Positions 17,278 to 27,392 of a stretch of DNA of 64,000 nt are shown here, piece after piece. Positions within the stretch are counted from its first letter, which is position 1. Each line of letters begins with the position of its first letter. The stretch is from Nocardiopsis kunsanensis DSM 44524 (GTDB lineage Bacteria; Actinomycetota; Actinomycetes; Streptosporangiales; Streptosporangiaceae). The translations under genes were made by a program, and so were the position numbers. The stretch is taken from NCBI RefSeq assembly GCF_000340965.1, contig NZ_ANAY01000031.1:20573-84572 (forward strand), given 5' to 3'. The notes below the pieces were generated by a model, which worked only from the letters and a program-made list of their open reading frames with translations, did not search any database and was not told the DNA's origin.

Positions 17278-18390
17278 TCAGGTGTCGCGCTGGTAGAACG
17301 GCAGCTCGACCACGTCGACGGCCTCACCGCGGCCGCGTACGTCCACGGTGAACACGCCGGTCGCCGTGTCGAGTTCGCTGTCCACGTAGGCCATGGCGAT
17401 GGGACGGCCCAGGGTGGGGGAAGGTGCGCCGCTGGTGAGGGTGCCCACGGGCTCGCCGTCGCGCAGGACCTGCTGGTCCTTGCGCAGGGGGCGGCGTCCG
17501 CGGGAGGCCAGACCGATGAGGCGGCGGGGACGGGTGTTGCGGGAGGCCTCCTCCAGAGCGTGCCGTCCCACGAACTCGTCCTTCTCCAGCTTCACGAGCC
17601 GGCCGAGACCGGCGTCGTAGGGGGTCAGCTCCGGAGAGAGTTCCTGCCCGTACAGAGGCATTCCGGCCTCCAGGCGCAGGGTGTCGCGGGCCGAGAGCCC
17701 GGCGGGCACCAGCCCCCGGTCGGCGCCCTGCTCCATGAGTGCGGACCAGATGTCGGTGGCGTGTTCGGCGGGCTTCACGAAGATCTCGAACCCGTCCTCA
17801 CCGGTGTAGCCGGTGCGGGCGAGCAGGACCGGGACACCCGCGACGGTGTGCTCGTACCCGGCGTAGTAACGGATCTCCCCGAGGTCCGCGTCGGTCAGGG
17901 GCGCCAGGATCTCGGCGGCACGAGGACCCTGGATCGCGATGAGGGAGTACTGGGAGGACTCGTCCTCGACCCGGGCGTCGAAGCCCTCGGCGCGTTCGGC
18001 GAGGACGGAGGCGACCACGTCGGCGTTGGCGGCGTTGGCCACGGCCAGGTACTCGTCCTCGCCGAGGCGGTAGACGATGAGGTCGTCCAGGACACCGCCG
18101 TCGGTGCCGGTGAGCATCGTGTACCGGGCCCGGCCGATCTTGACCTTGGACAAGAACCCGACGAACGCGTGGTCCATGACCGCGGCAGCCTGCGGTCCGC
18201 TCACGCGGATCTCACCCATGTGGGAGAGATCGAACAGGCCTGCGGCCTCGCGTACGGCCTTGTGTTCGGCGGTCTCACTGCCGTAACGCAGGGGCATGAG
18301 CCAGCCGGCGAAGTCGACGAGGGTGGCGCCCGCGCTCTCGTGCACGTCGTGCAGGACCGTGGTACGCGGCTCGTCCGGAGACTCTGACAT
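17278..18390 (-). CDS. gcvT: glycine cleavage system T protein (aminomethyltransferase)
   Basis: A 370-residue folate-dependent enzyme that releases ammonia and transfers the one-carbon unit to tetrahydrofolate. Recognised by LVDFAGWLMPLRYG, FDLSHMGEI, the catalytic Asp region DDLIVYRL, and RTGYTGEDGFEIF. The start is ATG 18390, five bases behind GGGAG; a GTG two codons upstream is possible. It is the first gene of the operon, about 45 bases downstream of a tandem glycine riboswitch. The P protein gene is not in this operon or window. Confidence 0.96.
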   Translation of the reverse strand: MSESPDEPRTTVLHDVHESAGATLVDFAGWLMPLRYGSETAEHKAVREAAGLFDLSHMGEIRVSGPQAAAVMDHAFVGFLSKVKIGRARYTMLTGTDGGVLDDLIVYRLGEDEYLAVANAANADVVASVLAERAEGFDARVEDESSQYSLIAIQGPRAAEILAPLTDADLGEIRYYAGYEHTVAGVPVLLARTGYTGEDGFEIFVKPAEHATDIWSALMEQGADRGLVPAGLSARDTLRLEAGMPLYGQELSPELTPYDAGLGRLVKLEKDEFVGRHALEEASRNTRPRRLIGLASRGRRPLRKDQQVLRDGEPVGTLTSGAPSPTLGRPIAMAYVDSELDTATGVFTVDVRGRGEAVDVVELPFYQRDT

Positions 18391-18432
18391 GGGCACTCCC
18401 GAGAGGATGGGCGTCTTTCGTGCGTGGCGTTG

Positions 18433-18634
18433 CCATCCTCCCCCTCTGTCATCGGTGCCTGAGAGCTTCGCCCGCGCGCGGCGTGGCTTGCACCTTCGGC
18501 GAGGGGTCCGTTCCCGGTCCCTGCTTTCCAGAGTGGTCTCGCCCGCACGGTCCGTGTGCCTGAGAGGTTGTCAGTCGGGGAGGATTGCTCCTTCGGCGGC
18601 CCGAGCTGGCTGCTCGGACACTCTCCCGTACGGG
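18433..18634 (-). ncRNA. tandem glycine riboswitch
   Basis: The minus strand upstream of gcvT carries two glycine aptamers in series. Each has the conserved core CGCCGAAGG (plus-strand complements at 18590-18598 and 18493-18501) and the CTCTCAGGCA element (18557-18566 and 18456-18465). The 5' edge has GGGAGAGTGTCC, and the 3' end reads GACAGAGGGGGAGG. In other bacteria glycine binding turns on the cleavage system. Here it would control gcvT, gcvH, glyA and probably sdaA. Confidence 0.93.
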
Positions 18635-18836
18635 GTCAGCAACGTGGTTCAGCGTAGCAGCGGCGCTTTGGCGGCCCAAGGCCGACCACCACTGATCGCG
18701 GCACGCCGGGCACACACCCGGAAGGGGGTTTCGGTCGGGGGACACGCAGACAGCGCTGGAAATCCACCACTGTTGAACGGTGGGAGCGGTTAGCGTGTCC
18801 GGAGGACAGAGCCCATCGATGTCGAAGGGGTGGCCT

Positions 18837-19739
18837 GTGCGTACCGAGACCGGGAGCCGGGGACCGACGGTTGTCCGCCGACCGATCGCCCGCATGCGCG
18901 GGGGCCTGGCCGCGGTCGGGGCCCTCACCGTCATGGTCGGGACGGCCTGCTCCGCGGACGGGTCGGAGCCCGAGGAGGTGGAGAACTCCGCCGACGTGAG
19001 CCAGATGGGCCGCGGAGACGTACCCACCGAGGAGCGCGACGACCTGGAGACGGTCTTCGGTGAGGCCGGCGTGGAGGGCACCTTCGTCCTGCACGACGCC
19101 GACAACGGCACGTCCACGGTCGTGGGCTCCGAGTCGGCCCGGGAGCGTTCGGTCCCCGGCCCGACCTTCGAGCTGCTCAACAGCCTCGTGGCCCTGGAGA
19201 CCGGTGAGGTCGCCGACGTCGACGAGGAGATCGAACACGAGGGTTCCGGCGGTGCCAGGAGCCTGCGCGAGGCCCTGCCCGACTCGGACGTGGCGGTGCA
19301 GCGCGAGCTCGCCGAACGGATGGGGTCCCGGGACCTGCACACGTGGGTGGACCGGTTCGACTACGGCAACCGTGCCATGGACGACGGGAACGGGAACGGC
19401 CAGGAGTGGCTGGAGGGCCCGCTGGAGATCTCGCCGCTGGAGCAGACGGTGTTCCTGGCCGGGCTGGCGCGCGCCGAACTGCCGGTGCAGGTGGAGCACC
19501 AGCAGGCCCTGCACGAGGTCGTGCTGCGCGAGCAGGAGCAGGAACGCTCCCTGTACGCCACCGAGGGCTGGAACGCCGACGCCGATCGGTCCCCGGGCTG
19601 GTGGGTCGGCTGGGTCGAGGGCCGGGAGGGCCTGCACACCTTCGCCCTGCGCCTGGAGGGCGCAGGCCAGGAGCAGATGGAGCTGCGCGAACCCCTCGGC
19701 CGTGAACTGCTCGACGAACTGGACGTGTTCCCGTCCTGA
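18837..19739 (+). CDS. class D beta-lactamase-like lipoprotein lacking catalytic residues
   Basis: A 300-residue lipoprotein (signal segment, then lipobox VGTAC with Cys38) whose body follows OXA enzymes: the region around TFELLNSLVALETG, the SxV motif (Ser150-Val152), YGN (176-178), then WLEGPLEISPLEQ and GWWVGWVEG. The OXA active-site STFK reads PTFE (109-112), so both the nucleophilic Ser and the carboxylated Lys are gone. The KTG motif reads TEG (242-244). Hydrolysis of beta-lactams is therefore unlikely; a binding or structural role at the membrane is plausible. The start is GTG 18837 behind AAGGGG; ATG 18819 behind GGAGG is an alternative. Confidence 0.85.
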   Translation: MRTETGSRGPTVVRRPIARMRGGLAAVGALTVMVGTACSADGSEPEEVENSADVSQMGRGDVPTEERDDLETVFGEAGVEGTFVLHDADNGTSTVVGSESARERSVPGPTFELLNSLVALETGEVADVDEEIEHEGSGGARSLREALPDSDVAVQRELAERMGSRDLHTWVDRFDYGNRAMDDGNGNGQEWLEGPLEISPLEQTVFLAGLARAELPVQVEHQQALHEVVLREQEQERSLYATEGWNADADRSPGWWVGWVEGREGLHTFALRLEGAGQEQMELREPLGRELLDELDVFPS

Positions 19740-19753
19740 GGGCCGTACGGCCC
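19740..19753 (+). terminator. short palindrome after the OXA-like gene
   Basis: GGGCCGTACGGCCC begins at the base after the stop codon. It can form a tight hairpin but has no T-tract, so termination is only a possibility. Confidence 0.3.
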
Positions 19754-19770
19754 TGCTCTGACATGGAGCC

Positions 19771-20260
19771 ATGACGAAATACGCGTGGATGTACCGCCTC
19801 GGCCCCACCCCGTGGGAGCGTCCCGGCGCCACCAGCGGGGCACAGTTCGACGCCCTGCTCGCCCGGGAGGTACGGGAGCTCTCGAGCGCTCCCGGGCGGG
19901 CCCTGGACATCGGTTGCGGACGTGGCCGGTTCACCCCCGAACTGGTCCGGAACGGGTGGGAAACGGTGGGCGTCGACATCGGGCCCGAGACCGTCGGGGC
20001 CGCTCGGCGCCGGGGCCCGGCGGAGATCACCTACGTCGTAGGGGATGCGACCGGCCTCGAGCCGGCCGACCTGGAAACGTTCGACCTCTTCCTCGACATC
20101 GGCTGCTTCCAGGGCCCGGGCCGCGCACGGCGGGCTGCGGGTCGAGGCGGCGTTCCCGGGACGGGAACTCCTCTCCGTGGAGGACGCGGAGACCGCCGGT
20201 ACGGGATGGCCGATGAACAGGACCTCGCCGACGTGGTACCGGTTCCGCCGTACCGCTGAG
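19771..20260 (+). pseudogene. broken SAM-dependent methyltransferase gene
   Basis: The first ~115 codons read as a class I methyltransferase: the SAM-binding loop LDIGCGRGRF, then VGVDIGPETVGAAR, VGDATGL, and FDLFLDIGCFQG. After that this frame turns into low-complexity Arg/Gly sequence. A proper C-terminus (RVEAAFPGRELLSVEDAE, then GWPMNRTSPTWYRFRR) continues in the +2-shifted frame (the plus-strand frame starting at 20045). Some 50 or more residues of the usual central region also seem to be missing. An internal deletion with a frameshift fits best; a sequencing error alone would not explain the lost residues. Confidence 0.7.
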
Positions 20261-20306
20261 TGACACGTGGTGATCCCCCCGCCCCCGTCCGAAAGAGGAG
20301 CTGCCC

Positions 20307-21587
20307 ATGACCGCCGCCAGGACCCTGTACCGCGACCTCACCCTCGTCGACGGGACCGGAGCCTCCCCCGTCGCCGACGCGGTGATCGTGGTCGAGGGCG
20401 GCACCATCGTCCACGCGGGCCCGCGCGAGCAGGCCCCGCAGCCCCGGCCGGGCGACCTCGAGGTGCCCCTCGGCGGGCGCACCGTGCTGCCCGGATTCGT
20501 GGACGCCCACGTGCACATCGGTTTCGAGAGCGGCAAGGAGCTGGCGGCCAACAACGCGTCGGTCCCGCGAAGCCTGCACGCGTTCGAGTCCGGTGACCGT
20601 ATGCGACGCACACTGGAGGCCGGGGTGACGTCGGTGCGCGATCTCGGCGGTGCCGACGCCGGGTTCCGGGCGGCCCAGGAACGCGGCCTCGTGCGGGGGC
20701 CGCGCATGAACATGGCGCTGCGCCTGATGAGCCACACCGGCGGGCACGCCGACTTCACCCTGCCCTCCGGGCAGAACCCGCACGACTGCGCCCACACCGG
20801 CGCGGAGATCGCCGACTCCCCGCAGGAAGCCGTGGTCGCCACCCGCCGACTGGTGCGGGACGGTGCCGACGTCGTCAAGGTCTGTGCCACCGGCGGCCTG
20901 ACCAGCCCCTCCGACGGACCCACCGACGAGGGCCTCACACAGGAGGAGATCGCCGCGATCGTCGCAGAGACCGCCAGGCACGGCGGGCGACCGGTCGCCG
21001 CCCACGCGCAGGGCGCCGCCGGTGTCCGCAACGCCGTGCGCGGCGGTGCGGCCAGCATCGAACACGGCTACCTCGTCGACGACGAGGGCATCGACCTCAT
21101 GCTGGAGAACGGGACGTTCCTCGTACCCACCCTCAGTACGTTCTATTTCGAGGAGCGTCTCCACCTCATGTCGCAGAAGGCCGTCGACACCAAGCGTGCG
21201 TTGACGGAGGAGACCTACCGCTGTGTCTCCCGCGCCGTCGAGCGCGGGGTGCGCGTGGCCATGGGGACGGACGCGGGGATCAGCGAGCACGGCCGCAACC
21301 TGCGGGAACTCACCCAGCTCGTCTCGGTCGGGCTCTCCCCGATGGCCGCGATCGTGGCGGGTACCCGGGACGCGGCGGAACTGGTGGGCACCGACGACCG
21401 CGTCGGGACGGTGGAGGCCGGAAAACTCGCCGATCTGGTCGTGTGCGACGGCGACCCGCTGGCCGACGTCTCGCTCCTGGGTGACCCTGACAACGTGAAG
21501 CTCGTGCTGCAGGGCGGAGAGACCGTCAAGGACATCCGTTGGGAAGGGGGCCGCCGGCCGGGCCCTGCAGCCCCGCCCGGGTTCTGA
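20307..21587 (+). CDS. metal-dependent amidohydrolase (imidazolonepropionase/Xaa-Pro dipeptidase-like)
   Basis: A 426-residue amidohydrolase-superfamily enzyme. Metal ligands are visible in order: DAHVH (about residues 70-75), the carboxylated Lys in DVVKVCATGG, His in AAHAQG, His in IEHGY, and the catalytic Asp in MGTDAGI. The C-terminal strand GKLADLVVCDGDPLADVSLL is typical. Relatives hydrolyse prolyl dipeptides or cyclic amides; the substrate cannot be told from sequence. ATG 20307 follows AAAGAGGAG. It follows the broken methyltransferase. Confidence 0.87.
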   Translation: MTAARTLYRDLTLVDGTGASPVADAVIVVEGGTIVHAGPREQAPQPRPGDLEVPLGGRTVLPGFVDAHVHIGFESGKELAANNASVPRSLHAFESGDRMRRTLEAGVTSVRDLGGADAGFRAAQERGLVRGPRMNMALRLMSHTGGHADFTLPSGQNPHDCAHTGAEIADSPQEAVVATRRLVRDGADVVKVCATGGLTSPSDGPTDEGLTQEEIAAIVAETARHGGRPVAAHAQGAAGVRNAVRGGAASIEHGYLVDDEGIDLMLENGTFLVPTLSTFYFEERLHLMSQKAVDTKRALTEETYRCVSRAVERGVRVAMGTDAGISEHGRNLRELTQLVSVGLSPMAAIVAGTRDAAELVGTDDRVGTVEAGKLADLVVCDGDPLADVSLLGDPDNVKLVLQGGETVKDIRWEGGRRPGPAAPPGF

Positions 21588-21589
21588 CA

Positions 21590-21628
21590 GTGGCCGCAGC
21601 ATCCCGGGTTCCGGGAGGTTGCGGCCAC
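21590..21628. terminator. bidirectional terminator between amidohydrolase and DAHP synthase
   Basis: Outer arms GTGGCCGCA (21590-21598) and TGCGGCCAC (21620-21628), with an inner TCCCGG/CCGGGA pair, form a two-tier hairpin between convergent genes. Confidence 0.7.
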
Positions 21629-21644
21629 CGTGTCGACCGGAGGG

Positions 21645-22700
21645 TCAGGCCTTGCGGCGCCGGCGCACCGACTCGGCCAGGTCCGAGAGCACGCTCTCGG
21701 TGGTGTCCCAACCCATGCACTTGTCGGTGATGGACTGCCCGTAGGTCAGCTCCGCGGGGTCGCCGAGCTTCTGGTTGCCCTCCTCGATGAAGCTCTCCAG
21801 CATCACACCGACGATGCCCTTCTCGCCCTCGGCCAGCTGCTCACCGATCGTGGCCGCCACACCGGGCTGGCGCTTGTGGTCCTTGCCGCTGTTGGCGTGG
21901 CTGGCATCGATCATCAAACGGCGGGCGAGACCGGCGCCCTCGATGACGTCCAGGGCCTGGCCCACGGACTCGGGCCCGTAGTTGGGGCCGCCGCGGCCGC
22001 CGCGCAGGATCACGTGGCCGTCCGGGTTCCCGTCGGTCACCACGACCGAACCCGCGCCGCGCGGGTCCACACCGAAGAACGTGTGCGAGGCCGCGGCCGC
22101 ACCGACGGCGTCCACGGCCACCTGCACGTCGCCGTCGGTTCCGTTCTTGAACCCGACCGGGGTGCTCAGGCCGCTGCTCAACTGGCGGTGCACCTGGCTC
22201 TCCGTGGTGCGTGCGCCGATCGCGCCCCAGGAGACGACGTCGGCGATGTACTGCGGGGTGATCGGGTCGAGGAACTCGGTGCCTGCGGGAAGGCCCAGCT
22301 CGTTGATGTCCAGCAGCAGCTTGCGGGCGGTGCGCAGGCCGCGGTGCACGTCGTAGGTGTCGTCCAGGGCCGGGTCGTTGATCAGGCCCTTCCACCCCAC
22401 GGTCGTGCGGGGCTTCTCGAAGTAGACCCGCATGACCACGCACAGCTCGTCGCGCACCGACGGCACGAAGGCCTTCAGGCGCCGGGCGTAGTCCATCGCC
22501 GAGGCGGGGTCGTGCACCGAGCACGGGCCCACCACGACCAGGAGGCGGTCGTCCTCGCCGTCCAGCACCCGCTTGATCTCGGCGCGGGACTCGGCCACCA
22601 GGGCACTGCTCTCGGCACCCAGGGGAAGCTCGGCCAGGAGGTCCTTGGGTGCGATGAGCGGCTGGTAGCTGGCCACCCTGGTGTCGTTCGTGCTCGGCAT
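21645..22700 (-). CDS. 3-deoxy-7-phosphoheptulonate synthase, class I (AroG/F/H type)
   Basis: A 351-residue DAHP synthase, the first step of the shikimate pathway, joining phosphoenolpyruvate and erythrose-4-phosphate. Motifs: VVGPCSVHDP, YFEKPRTTVGWKGL, the FKNGTDG loop, DASHANSGKDHKRQ and EGNQKL. This is the E. coli-like class. Many actinomycetes use the unrelated class II enzyme for primary metabolism, so this may be a second, differently regulated copy. ATG 22700 is preceded on the minus strand by GAGGGGAAGG. Confidence 0.92.
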   Translation of the reverse strand: MPSTNDTRVASYQPLIAPKDLLAELPLGAESSALVAESRAEIKRVLDGEDDRLLVVVGPCSVHDPASAMDYARRLKAFVPSVRDELCVVMRVYFEKPRTTVGWKGLINDPALDDTYDVHRGLRTARKLLLDINELGLPAGTEFLDPITPQYIADVVSWGAIGARTTESQVHRQLSSGLSTPVGFKNGTDGDVQVAVDAVGAAAASHTFFGVDPRGAGSVVVTDGNPDGHVILRGGRGGPNYGPESVGQALDVIEGAGLARRLMIDASHANSGKDHKRQPGVAATIGEQLAEGEKGIVGVMLESFIEEGNQKLGDPAELTYGQSITDKCMGWDTTESVLSDLAESVRRRRKA

Positions 22701-22793
22701 GCTGCCTTCCCCTCGGTACGCGTGTCACGGGGGTCCGTGCCGGGCCACAGTGCACCGGCAGGACTTTCCGTGCTCATTGGATCCGCACTCATA

Positions 22794-22880
22794 GGAACGG
22801 ACGCTGTCTGGAACGGACGCTGCGCAGGCGCTGCCGATTCCGGCTGAGCGGACCGGCCCTGTGTCTCATGGAGTGAGACA
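22794..22880. repeat. 13-bp direct repeat and inverted repeat upstream of the DAHP synthase
   Basis: GGAACGGACGCTG occurs at 22794-22806 and again at 22810-22822, a 16-base period that would place bound proteins about one and a half helical turns apart. At 22862-22880 lies the perfect inverted repeat TGTCTCA-TGGAG-TGAGACA. The first may be an operator for the DAHP synthase. The second may be an operator or the terminator of the upstream ligase gene. Confidence 0.5.
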
Positions 22881-22914
22881 GGCGGGGTGTCCGTTCATCG
22901 GGGGAGCCGATCGG

Positions 22915-24630
22915 TCAGTCCGCGAGATCCTCTTCCCAGAACTCGCGGCGGTTGCGGGACCCGTCGACGACGTGCCCGCGATCGGCCTCCGCGTGCCGCA
23001 GTTCCACCCGTCGGATCTTACCCGAGACCGTCTTGGGCAATTCGGTGAACTCCAGACGTCGTACCCGCTTGTACGGGGACAACCGCTCCCACGAGTACTC
23101 CAGGATGGAGCGTGCGGTCGCCTCGTTCGCAGTCACACCGTCGGCCGGGACCACGAACGCCTTGACCACCGACAAGCGCAGCGGATCGGGGGAAGGCACC
23201 ACCGCCACCTCCGCCACGGCCGGGTGGTCCGACAGCGTGTTCTCCAGCTCAGATGGTGAGATTCTGTAGTCCGAGGCCTTGAACATGTCGTCCGTACGAC
23301 CCACGTATGTGAGGTACCCCTCCTCGTCCCGGACCGCGATGTCGCCCGTGCGGAAGACCCCGCCCCGGGTGGTCCTGTGCGAGAGCTCCATGTCGTCGGT
23401 GTAGTTCTGCATCACCCCGACGGGGTTCCGCCCGAGGTCCACGCACAGCTCACCGGGCTCCCCCTCCCGGGTCGGCCGCCCCGTCTCCTGGTCCAGGACC
23501 ACCACGTCGTAACCGGGCAGGGCGTGCCCCATCGAACCCGGAACCACGACCTGGCCCGGAGCGTTGCCGACCAGCATCGTCGTCTCCGTCTGCCCGAGGC
23601 CGTCGCGCACCGTCAGGTGCCAGGCCGCGCGGACCTTCTCCACGACCTCGTCGGTCAGCGGCTCGCCGGTGGAGACGACCTCGCGCAGTTGCACGTCGCG
23701 GGAGGCCATGTCCTGCTCCGCGAGCATGCGCCACACCGTCGGGGGAGCGCACAGGGTGTCCACCCCGCGCTCGACGAGCTCGTCCAGCAGGCGCACGGGA
23801 TCGAACCCGAAGTGGTTGAGGACCAGTACCGTCGCCTCGGCGTTCCAAGGCGCGAAGACACTGCTGTAGGCGTGCTTGGCCCATCCGGGAACCGAGATGT
23901 TCAGGTGCACGTCGCCGGGCTGTACCCCCAGCCAGTACATCGTCGACAGGTGCCCGACCGGGTACGAGACGCGGCTGTGTGTGACCAGTTTCGGCAGTGC
24001 CGTGGTCCCCGACGTGAAGTAGAGCAGGAACGGGTCGTCGGGCCCCACGGGCTCGGGCGGACGGAACTCCAGCCCCGCGTACTCGGAGTCGGCGTAGCTG
24101 AGCCAGCCCTCCATGTAACCCACGCAGATGCGGGTCCAGTGGCCGTTCAGCCCGGCGAACTTCTCCGTCTCGGGCGGACCGCAGATCACGTGCGAGATGT
24201 CGCCGCGGTCGAGGCGGTCCACGAGATCGGTCTCGGTGAGGGCGACCGGTGTGGGGCACAGCACCGCGCCGAGTTTGAGGGCGGCGAGTACGCACTCCCA
24301 CAGCTCCACCTGGTTGCCGAGCATGAGCATGACCCGGTCGCCGGGGTGCACCCCCTGCGAGTGCAGCCAGTTCGCGACCTGGTTGGAACGCTCCGACATG
24401 TGCCGGTACGTGTAGCGGTCGTGGGCACCGTCCTCCTCGATGATCCACAGGGCGGTGCGGTCGGGACGGCGCTCGGCGACGTCGTCGAAGTGGTCGATCG
24501 CCCAGTTGAACTCGTCGGTTCGGGGCCAGGTGAACCGGTCGTGTGCGGTGGCCTGCTCCAGACGCAGCTCCAGGAGCAGGTCACGCGCGGCGCGGAACTC
24601 CGCCGCACCGGCGGAGGTTTCGTTCGACAT
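22915..24630 (-). CDS. acyl-CoA synthetase (AMP-forming, medium-chain/acetyl type)
   Basis: A 571-residue adenylate-forming ligase that activates a carboxylic acid with ATP and joins it to CoA. Motifs: YFTSGTTALPK (phosphate loop), the GQTETTM region, FRTGDIAVRDEEGYLTYVGRTDD, and the C-terminal PKTVSGKIRRVELR with the catalytic Lys. The phosphate loop has Ala where Gly is usual (SGTTG-PK). The N-terminus (FNWAIDHFDDVAERRPDRTALW) resembles the medium-chain acyl-CoA synthetase subgroup. ATG 24630 follows GGAGGGCGAAGCG on the minus strand. The open frame continues upstream to 25887, but that part is not protein-like. Confidence 0.9.
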   Translation of the reverse strand: MSNETSAGAAEFRAARDLLLELRLEQATAHDRFTWPRTDEFNWAIDHFDDVAERRPDRTALWIIEEDGAHDRYTYRHMSERSNQVANWLHSQGVHPGDRVMLMLGNQVELWECVLAALKLGAVLCPTPVALTETDLVDRLDRGDISHVICGPPETEKFAGLNGHWTRICVGYMEGWLSYADSEYAGLEFRPPEPVGPDDPFLLYFTSGTTALPKLVTHSRVSYPVGHLSTMYWLGVQPGDVHLNISVPGWAKHAYSSVFAPWNAEATVLVLNHFGFDPVRLLDELVERGVDTLCAPPTVWRMLAEQDMASRDVQLREVVSTGEPLTDEVVEKVRAAWHLTVRDGLGQTETTMLVGNAPGQVVVPGSMGHALPGYDVVVLDQETGRPTREGEPGELCVDLGRNPVGVMQNYTDDMELSHRTTRGGVFRTGDIAVRDEEGYLTYVGRTDDMFKASDYRISPSELENTLSDHPAVAEVAVVPSPDPLRLSVVKAFVVPADGVTANEATARSILEYSWERLSPYKRVRRLEFTELPKTVSGKIRRVELRHAEADRGHVVDGSRNRREFWEEDLAD

Positions 24631-24845
24631 CGCTTCGCCCTCCGGATCACTGGGACGGGAAGGGCGGGGCCGTGGACGTGAGTGACCGTGCCCCGCCCGG
24701 ACGGACCGTGCGGTTGTTCCTACCCGGTAACGGAATCGGTGACGCCTGCCGCAGGAGGCGGGGGAGCAGCGCGGAGGGGATGTGCCGGGGCGCGGGCGTG
24801 GGTGGCCTGCCCGTCTCCGGGGATGTGGGCCCTGCCCTACCGCCG

Positions 24846-24851
24846 TAGGAT
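24846..24851 (+). promoter_or_regulatory. -10 box of a leaderless promoter (DUF4429 gene)
   Basis: TAGGAT is followed by seven bases and then ATG 24859, which places the expected transcript start on the A of the ATG. Confidence 0.5.
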
Positions 24852-24858
24852 GTCGCCC

Positions 24859-26824
<1,966 letters not shown>

Positions 26825-26832
26825 CGGGGACG

Positions 26833-26858
26833 GGAACCCCCGCTCCAAGGGGGTTTCC
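26833..26858 (+). terminator. hairpin after pip
   Basis: GGAACCCCC (26833-26841) pairs with GGGGGTTTCC (26849-26858) with one bulged T and a 7-base loop, starting nine bases after the stop codon. Confidence 0.6.
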
Positions 26859-27129
26859 GTGCTCCAGTACACGAGGGGCTGGGCTCCAGGGCAGGTGCAC
26901 GGTGCTGGGTCTCCCGGTCCATAAGAGACCCGGATGCTCAGCCACATAGAGGGCTGGGGCTAAGCCCTTTGTGTGGTGGAGCGTCTGGGTTTCTTGTGGC
27001 GGGGGAGAGTCTGCACCGTGTACGTGTTCTGGGGCTGAACCCTTTATGTGGCGGCCCCGATCCCGATGTGTGTGGAACGTGGGTGTTCTAGGGTCGTGGA
27101 ACGTCCGCGCGAAGGAGAGGAACACGAAC
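26859..27129. repeat. degenerate repeat cluster between pip and the ferredoxin gene
   Basis: The motif GGGGCTAAGCCCTTTGTGTG (26956-26975) recurs as GGGGCTGAACCCTTTATGTG at 27031-27050, 75 bases on. A weaker third copy may lie near 26870. The first copy forms an imperfect hairpin, CCACATAGAGGGCT with AGCCCTTTGTGTGG (26942-26976, 12 of 14 bases paired). A separate hairpin, GGGTCTC/GAGACCC, lies at about 26908-26932. No gene is supported. A TAGGGT box at 27089-27094 may serve the ferredoxin gene. Confidence 0.55.
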
Positions 27130-27321
27130 GTGCGAGTCGAGGTCGACCACGACCAGTGCGAGAGCAACGCCCTGTGCATGGGCCGGGCGCCCGAGGTGTT
27201 CGAGGTCCGGGACGACGACTTCCTGTACCTGCTCACGGAGGAGCCCTCGCCCGAACTGCACGAGAAGGTCCGCCAGGCCGAACGGCTCTGCCCGAAGCGG
27301 GCCATCACCGTCCACGGGTGA
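27130..27321 (+). CDS. 3Fe-4S ferredoxin
   Basis: A 63-residue ferredoxin of the type that feeds electrons to cytochrome P450 enzymes in actinomycetes. Cluster ligands are Cys10, Cys16 and Cys54, the last in the pair CP; position 13, where a 4Fe-4S protein would have Cys, is Asn, which indicates a 3Fe-4S cluster. The start is GTG 27130 behind AAGGAGAGG. It faces a ferredoxin reductase gene tail to tail. No P450 gene is in the window. Confidence 0.88.
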   Translation: MRVEVDHDQCESNALCMGRAPEVFEVRDDDFLYLLTEEPSPELHEKVRQAERLCPKRAITVHG

Positions 27322-27331
27322 AGTGACCCGG

Positions 27332-27354
27332 GGGAGGGGTCGTGAGCCCCTCCC
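27332..27354. terminator. bidirectional terminator between ferredoxin and reductase
   Basis: GGGAGGGG (27332-27339) and CCCCTCCC (27347-27354) form perfect 8-base arms with a 7-base loop. A wider pair, TGACCCGGGG near 27324 and CCCCGGGTCA ending at 27395, encloses it and overlaps the reductase stop codon. Confidence 0.65.
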
Positions 27355-27392
27355 ACCGTGGACGCGGTGGCACGCCCGGTCGCGTCCCCGGG

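Noticed and set aside
26955..27051. Repeat pair as a CRISPR or riboswitch
   Set aside because: Only two clear copies with diverged spacing, and no conserved aptamer elements.
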